Positions 34,694 through 42,908 of a stretch of DNA of 64,000 nt are shown in pieces. The notes beneath the pieces were generated by a model. It made no database searches. It worked only from the letters and a program-made list of their open reading frames with translations, and was not told the origin of the DNA. Location: NCBI GenBank assembly GCA_900316675.1, contig ONDR01000003.1, forward strand, positions 1 through 64,000, in the 5' to 3' direction. Source of the DNA: an uncultured Bacteroidales bacterium. GTDB taxonomy: Bacteria > Bacteroidota > Bacteroidia > Bacteroidales > UBA932. The translations under genes and the position numbers were made by a program. The stretch's first letter is position 1. The number at the start of each line of letters is the position of its first letter.

Positions 34694-37600
34694 TTAGAAC
34701 TTGATGTTAAGGGATGCGGAGAATACTCTAGGGGTAACCAGATAGTTGGTCTGGCTTCCGGCGAAGCTCTGCTGGGGATCAAGACCCTTGCGATGAGCCT
34801 TCACAAAGAGGTTTTCGCAGGTTGCGCTAAGGGTTATGCTCTGCATTGTGAGAGCCTTTGCGATGGTCTTGGGGAGCTTGTAAGATACAGAGATGTTCTT
34901 CAGTGTCAGGTAGTTGGAAGATACCAGATACTGTGAAGAAGAGGTGCTGTGGGTGTAGCTGTTCAGGTCAGAGTTGATAACAGGAATACCATTGCGGTCT
35001 ATACGGTTTGCAGAGGTTTCTGTCATACCTGCGGGAACGCCGCTCCAAGACTTGAGTATGTCGGCGTGCTGTGATTTTGCGGTCTTGCCCTGGGCCATCA
35101 GGTTTGCATAAACGCCATCGATAAGTTTTCCGCCAAGAGCGTATGTGAATACTGCATTGGCAGTGAAGTTCTTGTAGCTTACGTTGAAGTTGAATCCACC
35201 GTAAACCTTCGGGATTGAAGAGCCGTGGAATTCTTTCTTAGCCTGGCTTGAAGGGTTGGTAGAGTAAGGAACTCCGTTGATGATTACGTAGTTCTCTGTG
35301 CACTCTGTACCTTCGGGGTTGCCAAAGGTTTTTTCTACTCCGTCGATGGTGGTCTTGATGAAATAGTCTTCATCGTTGAACTTGTACAGTGAGCGACCGG
35401 TCATCTGGTCTATGCCCTCGAAGGTGTAAACATAGAATGCGTAACGGTCTTTGCCGACCTGGATTCTCTTGTTGCCGGAGGTGAAACCATTGTTCTGGTT
35501 GAGTTCCTTAGGAAGGCTGGTAACCTTGTTGCGCAGGAAGGTGGCGTTGGTGCCGAAGTTAACCTTCCAGTCGCGGTTGCGGTAAATGTCCACGTCGGTT
35601 TCGATTTCTAAGCCCCTGTTGGCAATTGAACCCGCATTCATGGTTATGCTGGCGCTCGGAGAGCCTGAGGTTGTGATGGCACCTGCAGAAATGGGCAGAG
35701 GAACGTCAAAGAGAAGGTCTTTGTTCTTTCTGTCGAAGTACTCGATATTCAGGTTCCACCTGTTGAAGAGGCGAGCCTCAATACCTACACCCCAAGACTG
35801 GCCGGTTTCCCATTTAAGGTCAAGGTTCTCAAGCTGGCCGATGTAGTAAGCACCCTTGTTGGCGTTCTGCTCGTTGTCGTACAGAGCCATGTAGCCATAG
35901 TAGCCGGCGCCTGAGTCGTTACCTACCTGACCGAAGTCAGCACGGAGTTTCAAGCTGTTAATCCAGGTGAGACCCTGCATGAAGTCTTCTTTGCTGATCA
36001 TCCAGTTTGCACCGATTGACCAGAAGTTACCCCAGCGGGAGTTCTTGTGGAAACGGGAAGTACCGTCACGACGGAAGGAAGCCTCTACGTTGTACTTGTC
36101 TTTGTAGTTGTAACGTACGCGGCCGAGGTAGCTCTCTGTGCGGTAGTTGTTCTGGTAACCATCCATTGAAACATTCACGGTGAAGTTGCTCATGTTAGGG
36201 CTGCCCGGGAAGATTTCGTTGGTCTTGTAGAAGTAAGCGTAGTCATAGTTGAAGTAGTATGACTCGTGTGCTACCAGGGCGGTAATGGTGTGGTCACCAA
36301 AGCTCTGACCCCAGTTGAGCTGCTGGCGCAGCTGATATTTCTTGTAGCGATAGTCAATTCTCTTACCACGACCGTTGGAACCCTTACCATCACCAATAAC
36401 AGCGGTATTGTATGTGAAGTTGTTGCTGTTGCGGACGTTAAGGTTGCCGGTGATGTTGAGGGTGAAGTTGTAAGGAAGGTAGAACTCTGCGTAAGCAATA
36501 GCCTCGAGGGTGTTGCGTACGGTTCTGTCGGAGTTCAGTTCGTTCTCCCAAATCACGTGGCGGTCGGCATACTGAGCACGGGTCTGGTGCAGATTGCCGT
36601 CTGCATCGACATACTCGCCACCGTCATACATCTTCTTGCCATTGGCGTCAAGAATGTATTCGCCGGTAAGATAATCATGTACGTGGATAGGGTAGATAGG
36701 AGCTATGTTACGGCAATACATGAATGCGTTGGTGTAAGAATCGTCGCTAGAGCCGTTGGTGTTTTCATAGTTCTGGTGGCTGCCGAACATGTTGAGGCCT
36801 GTCTTGAACCAGGTAACGGGCTTAACGTTGATGACGGCACGTGCGGTCAGACGCTCGAAGCCGGAGTTTTTAACGTAACCGTCCTCGTTCAGGTAACCTA
36901 CAGAGAAATAGTAGTCGCTCTTATCGTTGGCGCCGTTGGCGTTGATGTTGTACTCCTGGCGATATCCGTGACGGATAGCAGCCTTGTACCAGTCCATATC
37001 GTTCTTGTAGCCGTCCTTGATGGTGGCGTCGGCGCTGAGGGAACCGGGAGTAGAGAAGAGCTCCTGCATCGTAGGATTGTTGTTTCCTTTGACGGAGAAG
37101 ATGTTCTGGATTACATAGTCGCTCATGAGGTGCTCATAAACATATGCGTTGGCCTCATCGGGGGTCTTACCAGCCTCGATGCGCTGGTTGTACATATTTG
37201 CCCATGCAACGTTCATCCACTGCTTTGCGTTTACCCTGCTGTATTCGGGAATACCTCTGCTGTAGGTACCCTGGCGTACGTCAATGCTCATGTTGAGCTT
37301 GCCCTGGGAACCCTTCTTGCTGGTAATGAGGATTACACCGTTGGAAGCGCGGTTACCGTAAAGAGCTGCAGAAGCGGCATCCTTAAGGACGGTAATGCTC
37401 TCGATATCGGCGGGGTTGAGGTCGGAAACGTTTCCGGAGAACGGAACGCCGTCAAGTACGTACAGAGGGCTTGCGTCACCGTTGATGGTTCCGAAACCAC
37501 GGATACGAATTGAGGGATCGTCGCCGGGAGCGCCGTAGGTGCTGTTAACCTGAACACCTGATACGGAACCTTCCAGAACGGTTGCCACGTTTGATGCGGG

Positions 37601-38005
37601 GCGGGTCTGGATGCTCTCAGAGTTAACCTGGGAGATGGCACCCGTAAGGGTTGATTTCTTGGCTGCACCGTAAGCGATGGTTACGACTGCTTCTTCCAAT
37701 ACTTCACTGTCTGCGTCCAGAACTACGTTAACTACGGCTGCTACAGGAACTTCCTTTGTAATCATGCCGATGCTGGAAACGACGAGTGTGGTTGCTGAAG
37801 TGGGGACACCGTTCAGGACGAATTTACCGTCCAGGTCTGTTACGACGCCAACATTGGTTGCACCCTTTACAAATACAGATGCACCAATTACAGGCTGGCC
37901 GTCTTCAGCGCTTGTGACTGTACCGGTTACAGTACGGGTCTGAGCGAATGCCATGCTCATACCAAGTACAAGCGTAAGCATTACACTAAAGATTTTTTTA
38001 CCCAT
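34694..38005 (-). CDS. SusC/RagA-family TonB-dependent transporter
   Basis: A 1103-residue outer-membrane transporter. Signal peptide, then a carboxypeptidase-regulatory-like domain (residues about 25-105, TVTGTVTSAEDGQPVIGASV), the plug (VNSESIQTRPASNVATVLEG..., LYGNRASNGVILITSKKG) and a 22-strand barrel ending in Phe (SASLNIKF). It carries the SusC family pattern, and it is followed by its SusD partner. Together they would import a large nutrient with energy from TonB. Confidence 0.95.
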   Translation of the reverse strand: MGKKIFSVMLTLVLGMSMAFAQTRTVTGTVTSAEDGQPVIGASVFVKGATNVGVVTDLDGKFVLNGVPTSATTLVVSSIGMITKEVPVAAVVNVVLDADSEVLEEAVVTIAYGAAKKSTLTGAISQVNSESIQTRPASNVATVLEGSVSGVQVNSTYGAPGDDPSIRIRGFGTINGDASPLYVLDGVPFSGNVSDLNPADIESITVLKDAASAALYGNRASNGVILITSKKGSQGKLNMSIDVRQGTYSRGIPEYSRVNAKQWMNVAWANMYNQRIEAGKTPDEANAYVYEHLMSDYVIQNIFSVKGNNNPTMQELFSTPGSLSADATIKDGYKNDMDWYKAAIRHGYRQEYNINANGANDKSDYYFSVGYLNEDGYVKNSGFERLTARAVINVKPVTWFKTGLNMFGSHQNYENTNGSSDDSYTNAFMYCRNIAPIYPIHVHDYLTGEYILDANGKKMYDGGEYVDADGNLHQTRAQYADRHVIWENELNSDRTVRNTLEAIAYAEFYLPYNFTLNITGNLNVRNSNNFTYNTAVIGDGKGSNGRGKRIDYRYKKYQLRQQLNWGQSFGDHTITALVAHESYYFNYDYAYFYKTNEIFPGSPNMSNFTVNVSMDGYQNNYRTESYLGRVRYNYKDKYNVEASFRRDGTSRFHKNSRWGNFWSIGANWMISKEDFMQGLTWINSLKLRADFGQVGNDSGAGYYGYMALYDNEQNANKGAYYIGQLENLDLKWETGQSWGVGIEARLFNRWNLNIEYFDRKNKDLLFDVPLPISAGAITTSGSPSASITMNAGSIANRGLEIETDVDIYRNRDWKVNFGTNATFLRNKVTSLPKELNQNNGFTSGNKRIQVGKDRYAFYVYTFEGIDQMTGRSLYKFNDEDYFIKTTIDGVEKTFGNPEGTECTENYVIINGVPYSTNPSSQAKKEFHGSSIPKVYGGFNFNVSYKNFTANAVFTYALGGKLIDGVYANLMAQGKTAKSQHADILKSWSGVPAGMTETSANRIDRNGIPVINSDLNSYTHSTSSSQYLVSSNYLTLKNISVSYKLPKTIAKALTMQSITLSATCENLFVKAHRKGLDPQQSFAGSQTNYLVTPRVFSASLNIKF

Positions 38006-38225
38006 AAGCTAGTAAATTTGGTTAGTATTAATAATTTAGGTTGTGTGCTAGGTCTTAGTTCTCCTCCTGTTCTTATATGGAACATTTTTTGGGAAGAGTG
38101 CGCAATTTATGCAATTTTTCATAAATTGCCAACTAAAACGATTAAAATTTGCTAAAATCGTCTTAAAAATCACCTTTTTTGCTATTAAAATTGCTGATGG
38201 GCGGGGATAAATGCAAAAATCCACC
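38006..38225. other. Intergenic region upstream of the SusC gene
   Basis: An AT-rich stretch without coding potential. It holds a hairpin with perfect 10-base arms at 38102-38111 and 38120-38129 (arm GCAATTTATG) and a weaker inverted repeat at 38138-38143/38156-38161. On the minus strand the first hairpin lies about 100 bases before the SusC start, so it may belong to the SusC leader or be an operator. No consensus -7 box is evident. Confidence 0.5.
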
Positions 38226-38244
38226 CCAAAAACCGCGTTTTTGG
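38226..38244 (-). terminator. Terminator of the plug-domain lipoprotein gene
   Basis: CCAAAAAC (38226-38233) and GTTTTTGG (38237-38244) form an 8-bp hairpin about 28 bases after the stop on the minus strand, followed by a T-rich stretch. Confidence 0.55.
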
Positions 38245-38271
38245 AGTGAATAATTGTCTTTTAGATAAATA

Positions 38272-38727
38272 CTACCGTTTTGTGGTAATCAGAATAACGC
38301 CATTTGAGCCTCGAACACCGTAAATCGCACAGGATGCAGCGTCTTTAAGAACGGAAACCCGCTCCACTTCCCTGGGGTGGACAGAGGAAATATCGTTACA
38401 CTCGACACCATTTATAAGGATAAGCGGATCGGTGCTGCCGTAAATAGTGCTGATGCCGCGGATGTGAATGGATCTGGTGCTGCCAGTGCCGTTGACAATA
38501 ATGCCGGGGATGGTTGCCAGATAGTCGTAAATGGACTGATATTCAGATACCGGAATGACTGCATCGTCGCTGGTAGAAACGGATGTCGTCATATTATCCT
38601 TGAGCCTGAGGCCGTAGCCGATATCTACAACCTGCGGATCCCGGACGATGGTTGTGCCGCAGGCGGTCATGAGCAGCAGGGCGGCCATGGCGATGCCGGC
38701 TCTGACTGTCTTTTTTATGATAGTCAT
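38272..38727 (-). CDS. Stand-alone TonB-receptor plug-domain lipoprotein
   Basis: A 151-residue lipoprotein (lipobox LMTACG). The mature part is only a TonB-dependent-receptor plug domain: SIYDYLATIPGIIVNGTGST, then LILINGVEC and the SusC-type end VSVLKDAASCAIYGVRGSNG followed by VILITTK. There is no barrel and the protein ends with the plug, so it cannot form a channel by itself. The ATG at 38727 precedes the signal peptide. It lies upstream of susC on the same strand but separated by a terminator and 266 bases. It could modulate a receptor or be a stabilised remnant. Confidence 0.82.
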   Translation of the reverse strand: MTIIKKTVRAGIAMAALLLMTACGTTIVRDPQVVDIGYGLRLKDNMTTSVSTSDDAVIPVSEYQSIYDYLATIPGIIVNGTGSTRSIHIRGISTIYGSTDPLILINGVECNDISSVHPREVERVSVLKDAASCAIYGVRGSNGVILITTKR

Positions 38728-38750
38728 GGTTCTTAGTTTTATGGGCTTTC

Positions 38751-38781
38751 TCTGCAAAGATAGAAAAATTCCGTATCTTTG
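38751..38781 (+). promoter_or_regulatory. Promoter of miaA
   Basis: TCTG at 38751-38754 (one mismatch to TTTG), 19 bases, TATCTTTG at 38774-38781. The miaA ATG follows after four bases, so the mRNA has almost no leader. Confidence 0.65.
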
Positions 38782-38785
38782 CGAT

Positions 38786-39796
38786 ATGGCAGTACCTAAT
38801 AAAACAGAACTTTTGCCGGATCGTGACGGTATTCCGCCGATGGCGCCTATGCCGCAGGCGGAAGAGCTTGATGTTCAGGCGCTTTACGATGCTTACCGTC
38901 GTGGCGACGTGGATCTTATCTGCGTTCTGGGCCCTACGGCTTCAGGGAAGACGGCCTTTGCCGTCCGCCTGGCCCGCGCTCTTTCTGCTGTTTCTGCCGA
39001 TGCCGCTGTTTCTGCGGAGATTATTTCCGGGGATTCGCGCCAGGTGTACCGCGGTATGGATATAGGTACCGGCAAGGATCTGGCAGAGTACGGAGATGTT
39101 CCTTACCATCTTATCGATATCTGCCCAGCGGGTTCCAGGTATTCCATTTTTGACTTCCAGAGGGACTTCGAGGCCGCTTACAGGGACATCCGTTCCCGCG
39201 GGGCGATTCCCATTCTGTGCGGCGGTTCAGGTCTTTACATAGAGGCGGCCACCTGCGGCTATCGTCTGCCTGAAGTACAGCCCAATCCGGAACTGCGTGC
39301 CGCCCTGGAGCCTTTGTCCTTAGATATATTACGCGCGCGACTGTTGGCCGTGCGTCCGGATGCAGAGGAGGGGACTCTGGAGTCTAAACGCCGTATTATC
39401 AGGGCTTTGGAGGTTGCTGATTACGAGGCTTCGCATCCTGTTGTGCGTTCTGATTTCCTGCCCAAGAATGTTTACTACATTGGTACGCTGGTTTCCCGCG
39501 AAGAGCGCGTTGCCCGCATTGACCGTCGCCTTGACGCCCGCCTGCAGGAAGGCCTCGTAGAGGAGGTTCGCGGTCTGCTGGCTTCCGGCATCCCTGCCGA
39601 TGACCTTATTTACTATGGTCTCGAGTACAAATTCGTCACCCAGTACGTCCTTGGCATCCTCTCCTACGAAGAAATGCGCATCCTCCTGGCCAACGCCATC
39701 CACCAGTTTGCCAAACGCCAGATGACCTGGTTCCGCGGCCTCTCCCGCCGCCGCTCCGTCCCCATCCACTGGCTCAACCCCACCTCCACCCTCTAA
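38786..39796 (+). CDS. miaA: tRNA dimethylallyltransferase
   Basis: A 336-residue enzyme that adds a dimethylallyl group to A37 of tRNAs reading UNN codons. The P-loop GPTASGKTAFAV lies about 50 residues from the start; SGDSRQVYRGMDIGTGK and the C-terminal FAKRQMTWFR are family hallmarks. The N-terminus before the P-loop is longer than usual, and an alanine/valine-rich insertion (ALSAVSADAAVSAE) follows the P-loop helix. The ATG at 38786 is taken because the promoter ends four bases before it. The 3' end lies in a partly duplicated C-rich stretch. Confidence 0.93.
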   Translation: MAVPNKTELLPDRDGIPPMAPMPQAEELDVQALYDAYRRGDVDLICVLGPTASGKTAFAVRLARALSAVSADAAVSAEIISGDSRQVYRGMDIGTGKDLAEYGDVPYHLIDICPAGSRYSIFDFQRDFEAAYRDIRSRGAIPILCGGSGLYIEAATCGYRLPEVQPNPELRAALEPLSLDILRARLLAVRPDAEEGTLESKRRIIRALEVADYEASHPVVRSDFLPKNVYYIGTLVSREERVARIDRRLDARLQEGLVEEVRGLLASGIPADDLIYYGLEYKFVTQYVLGILSYEEMRILLANAIHQFAKRQMTWFRGLSRRRSVPIHWLNPTSTL

Positions 39797-39864
39797 CCTC
39801 CAGTCAACCCCACCGAACTGCCCTCCAGTCCTACCCTCTAACCCCCAGTCCTACCCACCGAACT
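39789..39864. repeat. Degenerate 45-bp-period duplication at the miaA 3' end
   Basis: The 31-base segments 39789-39819 and 39834-39864 both begin CCCTCTAACC and end CCACCGAACT. The miaA stop codon is inside the first copy. C-rich, pyrimidine-biased sequence continues to about 40000 without a recognisable gene. Confidence 0.5.
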
Positions 39865-40009
39865 ATAATCCTTGCCGGGCCACCCTCACCTCCGCCCGGG
39901 GCATCCCCACCCTAGTGTTCCACCCCGCCCCTTCACTTGGCCACCTCTGTGGCCCCTACCGTTTTGCCATAACACGCCAGCTTCTGTCCCGCTGGTCTCC
40001 CTCTGCCCA

Positions 40010-40179
40010 CTACTTCCTCGGGGCGATTTTGGTGTCCTTGTAACGTGCTGATTTTCAGGCCGTTGCAAATGCTGAAAAATTAGGGTGTGGAAGTAGTGGA
40101 AAAATTTCTCGACTACTTCCACGGCGGCTTTTGCAACGTATTGATTATTAGGTACTTATAAAACGGGGTGTGGAAGTAG
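40010..40179. repeat. Composite palindromic repeat, copy A (BIME-like)
   Basis: Two units, each bounded by CTACTTCC(A/T)C and its reverse complement GTGGAAGTAG: unit 1 at 40010-40096 (87 bp) and unit 2 at 40113-40179 (67 bp), separated by 16 bases. Adjacent ends of the two units can pair as an 11-bp hairpin. Copy B at 42657-42826 has the same unit and spacer lengths and the same orientation. The arrangement resembles REP doublets mobilised by RAYT transposases, one of which is encoded between the copies. Confidence 0.75.
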
Positions 40180-40275
40180 CATGTATCGTCCTAAAAAGAT
40201 TTTACCAAAAAGCAACCGGCGTACGCGAGGAGGGCCATTGCACAGAGCCCACCGGAGCGTCCGCACGGTAGCCGG

Positions 40276-40300
40276 CGAGCCGCGTTATGCGAGCCGGCGG
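40276..40300. repeat. 25-bp inverted repeat, left copy
   Basis: The 25 bases starting CGAGCCGCGTTATGCGAGCC occur again as an exact reverse complement at 42870-42894. The two copies bracket the isomerase-like gene, the RAYT gene and repeat copy B. Confidence 0.75.
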
Positions 40301-40323
40301 TGTATGAGGACTACACAAAGACC

Positions 40324-41592
40324 TTAGATTGCATCCACTATGTGCTGCAAAAGGGCGGCGTGGTGACCGGGAATGATAATATGGTGATTCCCAATAGGAT
40401 CGGTCAAGAAATACCTGGCATCATCAGGCTGCAGCTTAAGCACAACCTGAGTGCGGCAAAGGTTGGGCTCGTACTGGTTGCGCAACAACTGGCCTTCTGC
40501 CACAAAACAGCGGCTCAGATCTCCTGAAACCTTAAAAACAGTAACGGCCCCCTCCGGCAAATTACCATGGATGCCCACACCGATTCCGGACTCGAAGTGA
40601 GTGTCAAAGCAGTAGTCCTTTACCATATTGAAAGGCACCGTACAGTGAGCGAAGAGCATTTCTCCGGTATTCACATCAATTCGGGCCGGGTTGGCCTGGA
40701 AACCGGTAACGCCGGTAGCCGCCTGGGAAATCATCATGGAAAGGAGAGCCGGAATATCGCCTTCACAGGAAGACGGGATACCCTCTGCATTCAAACTTGC
40801 AAGAGCCAGACAACCTGTATTACCCACGCTGGTGAGCAAATCAAAGCACCTGAGAGTCAACGCATTAAGCTTATATTTTGCAACAATCGTCCGCAGCGCC
40901 TGATGAATCTGCTCGGCACCCGGAAGAGCATCCTTGACTTTGGCTTCGACCTCCGGTTTTGCAAACAACTCTCCATTAATCGCAAAGTTTTCTGACACCA
41001 TGGACAGGAAGCTGGACTCCCTGTCTTTGGAATTCTTCTTACCGCAATCCGCACAACCGATAGTTTCCACCATTTCTTCCATGGGAATATCAAGGGCTTT
41101 AATCCCCAACTTCCGCTCAAGAACGGTATAGTCAACGCCGCTTGAGATAAGCCAATCTGATGGCTTGCCAATCACGCCCAGAGTCATTCCGGAAAGCGTT
41201 TTTAGAGCACCTGCGGCAGAGCACAATAGTGCGATTCTGCCAGAAATATAGCTGTTGCTGCCATGCAGTACCTCTCCCTGAAGCCCGTTTTGGCGCAGGA
41301 AAGATAATATTTCCAGAGAGGCTGCCAGCGAGTTGCTTGCTCCGCTGGTCAGAAGATAGAAGGGTTTATTCGCAGGCAACTCCGGCAAAATGGACTTAAA
41401 AATACCCTCTGCGCCACCTGTACGTACATATATCAAATCCAGCGTGTGGGTGCCATAGCTGCTGAAATCGCTACCTTCGTAATCAAAGTCCGAGTCCGGA
41501 AAAATGCCTTTCAGAAATGCGTCAGAAAGGTGCTTCACTGCGGCTTCGTCATGAAGGCCGGAAGTAATGGTGTAAACGGCTATATTTTTCAT
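40324..41592 (-). CDS. L-fucose isomerase-like protein
   Basis: A 422-residue protein of the L-fucose/L-arabinose isomerase-like fold. The C-terminal half carries the metal-site-type segment GIPSSCEGDIPALLSMMISQ followed by ARIDVNTGEMLFAHC, and an ending GNHHIIIPGHH with candidate metal-binding histidines. The N-terminal half is a Rossmann-type region. It is shorter than true FucI (about 590 residues), so the sugar substrate cannot be named. It lies alone between repeat copy A and the RAYT gene with a divergent 129-base gap to the latter. A TATCTTTG box (41621-41614) precedes it. Confidence 0.78.
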   Translation of the reverse strand: MKNIAVYTITSGLHDEAAVKHLSDAFLKGIFPDSDFDYEGSDFSSYGTHTLDLIYVRTGGAEGIFKSILPELPANKPFYLLTSGASNSLAASLEILSFLRQNGLQGEVLHGSNSYISGRIALLCSAAGALKTLSGMTLGVIGKPSDWLISSGVDYTVLERKLGIKALDIPMEEMVETIGCADCGKKNSKDRESSFLSMVSENFAINGELFAKPEVEAKVKDALPGAEQIHQALRTIVAKYKLNALTLRCFDLLTSVGNTGCLALASLNAEGIPSSCEGDIPALLSMMISQAATGVTGFQANPARIDVNTGEMLFAHCTVPFNMVKDYCFDTHFESGIGVGIHGNLPEGAVTVFKVSGDLSRCFVAEGQLLRNQYEPNLCRTQVVLKLQPDDARYFLTDPIGNHHIIIPGHHAALLQHIVDAI

Positions 41593-41613
41593 GTTATCAA
41601 TTTAGTTCTTTCG

Positions 41614-41621
41614 CAAAGATA
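41614..41621 (-). promoter_or_regulatory. -7 box of the isomerase-like gene
   Basis: TATCTTTG on the minus strand, 21 bases before the start codon. No well-spaced -33 element is visible; a TTTG lies 14 bases upstream, too close for the usual spacing. Confidence 0.4.
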
Positions 41622-41721
41622 GTTACATTTCGCCACAAATAAGGACATTCCACCACAATTTCGCAAAACTATACTTTCGGAAGCTTAAAGCAACTAACTA
41701 TCACCTAACTTAAAAGGAAAA

Positions 41722-42612
41722 ATGCTTCTTCGAAACTTTACAGATCCATTTGCGGGACATGGCGGAATATATCACTTCTCCATGCCGCATCTTGAAAAAA
41801 CACTTCTATTTGAAAATGATAGGGATTATACCGTAGGGGTGAACTATCTTGCGATTGTGACCCTGTCTAATCCGGTGTCTCTTTTGTGTTATTGCCTCAT
41901 GAGCAATCACTTTCATCTCCTTTTAGCAGGCCGCCTGGAGGATTGTGTTAAATTCTATTTCACATACATAGATCGCATGAGCCGTTACCTGTCAAAGACT
42001 CGTGGGCTAAAGGGTGTACTTCACAAAAACAATGTTGATGTTCAAGAGGTAACATCTGAAAAGCAGTTCCGAAACGAGGTCTTGTATATATTAAGGAATC
42101 CTTATAAGGCTCGAATAAGTTCTCCCTTCAGTTATCCGTGGAGCTCCGTTGATGCTTATTTCCCTTTTCCTCCTGTTAATGCGGACTGGGAACGCAGTCG
42201 TGAAATGTCTCTTAGAAGATTTCGGGAAAGATTTATGACCAGGAATAAGTCTGATGCTATGGATATTTCGGAAGGAAGAATATCTAACAGGTGTTTTGTT
42301 GATTATAGTTATGTAGAAGAGCACATTGGCGACAGCTTAGACTTTTTTGATACCATGCGCTTGTATGATCTGGAATCTGTTGTAGAGTCTCAACATGGTA
42401 TAGAAGAAACCGTAACGTATTCAGATTCAGAGCTTAAAGAAAAAATGACCATGGTTTGCAGAAAAGAGTTCTATACCGACAGCCCCGTTCTTTTATCTAG
42501 AAAGGACATTCTGTCTTTGGCCAGAATATTAGCCCGGCGTTATGGTGCTCGTAAAAAGCAAATTGCCCGCCTGACCGGCTTGTCTCAAGAGGTCTTGGAT
42601 ACGTTGTTGTGA
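41722..42612 (+). CDS. REP-associated tyrosine transposase (RAYT)
   Basis: A 296-residue HUH-family Y1 transposase of the TnpA-REP type. The HUH motif is SNHFHLLLAG. The catalytic Tyr is in EVLYILRNPYKA, matching the Y-x-x-x-NP-x-KA pattern of RAYTs. A C-terminal helix-turn-helix (DILSLARILARRYGARKKQI) resembles the DnaA-type DNA-binding domain found in part of the family. RAYTs are single-copy, domesticated relatives of IS200 transposases that process REP palindromes. Two composite palindromic repeats flank it, one 45 bases beyond its stop. The frame is intact. Confidence 0.88.
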   Translation: MLLRNFTDPFAGHGGIYHFSMPHLEKTLLFENDRDYTVGVNYLAIVTLSNPVSLLCYCLMSNHFHLLLAGRLEDCVKFYFTYIDRMSRYLSKTRGLKGVLHKNNVDVQEVTSEKQFRNEVLYILRNPYKARISSPFSYPWSSVDAYFPFPPVNADWERSREMSLRRFRERFMTRNKSDAMDISEGRISNRCFVDYSYVEEHIGDSLDFFDTMRLYDLESVVESQHGIEETVTYSDSELKEKMTMVCRKEFYTDSPVLLSRKDILSLARILARRYGARKKQIARLTGLSQEVLDTLL

Positions 42613-42656
42613 GTCTTTGTGCTAGAAAGAGTTGATTATTTCTTTGCCGGGTTCTG

Positions 42657-42826
42657 CTACTTCCACGGGGTGATTTTGGCAGCTTTGTAACGTGCTGATT
42701 TTTAAGGTGTTGTAAAGGCGATAAAATTGGGGTGTGGAAGTAGTGGAATAAAAAAGCTACTACTTCCACGGGGCGATTTGCAAGTGCTTGATTATTAGTG
42801 ATTTACAAAAGGCAGTGTGGAAGTAG
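42657..42826. repeat. Composite palindromic repeat, copy B (BIME-like)
   Basis: Units 42657-42743 (87 bp) and 42760-42826 (67 bp) separated by 16 bases, each bounded by CTACTTCCAC and GTGGAAGTAG. Internal sequence is similar to copy A (for example TTTGTAACGTGCTGATTTT in both first units) with many substitutions and no length change. The two units also share a related core, so four related units are present in the window. Confidence 0.78.
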
Positions 42827-42869
42827 CAAAGCTTTGAGGACGTTGGACTGCGTGGCCGAAGGCCCTGCG

Positions 42870-42894
42870 CCGCCGGCTCGCATAACGCGGCTCG
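42870..42894. repeat. 25-bp inverted repeat, right copy
   Basis: Exact reverse complement of 40276-40300. It lies 15 bases beyond the metK stop codon, in GC-rich sequence without a gene (42827-42908). Confidence 0.75.
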
Positions 42895-42908
42895 GCGGGG
42901 TCGGGGGC

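Noticed and set aside
36266..37513. Open frame of 415 codons on the plus strand
   Set aside because: It is wholly antisense to the SusC gene, has no recognisable domain, and is explained by codon bias of the opposite strand.
39886..40122. Possible 78-residue gene on the minus strand, similar to one at 42497-42769
   Set aside because: The similarity comes from the composite palindromic repeat that both frames read through; there is no start signal or domain.
40010..42894. Classic insertion sequence with terminal inverted repeats around the transposase
   Set aside because: The composite repeats are direct copies that also sit outside the transposase's neighbour gene. The enzyme has RAYT features, and no target-site duplication is visible.
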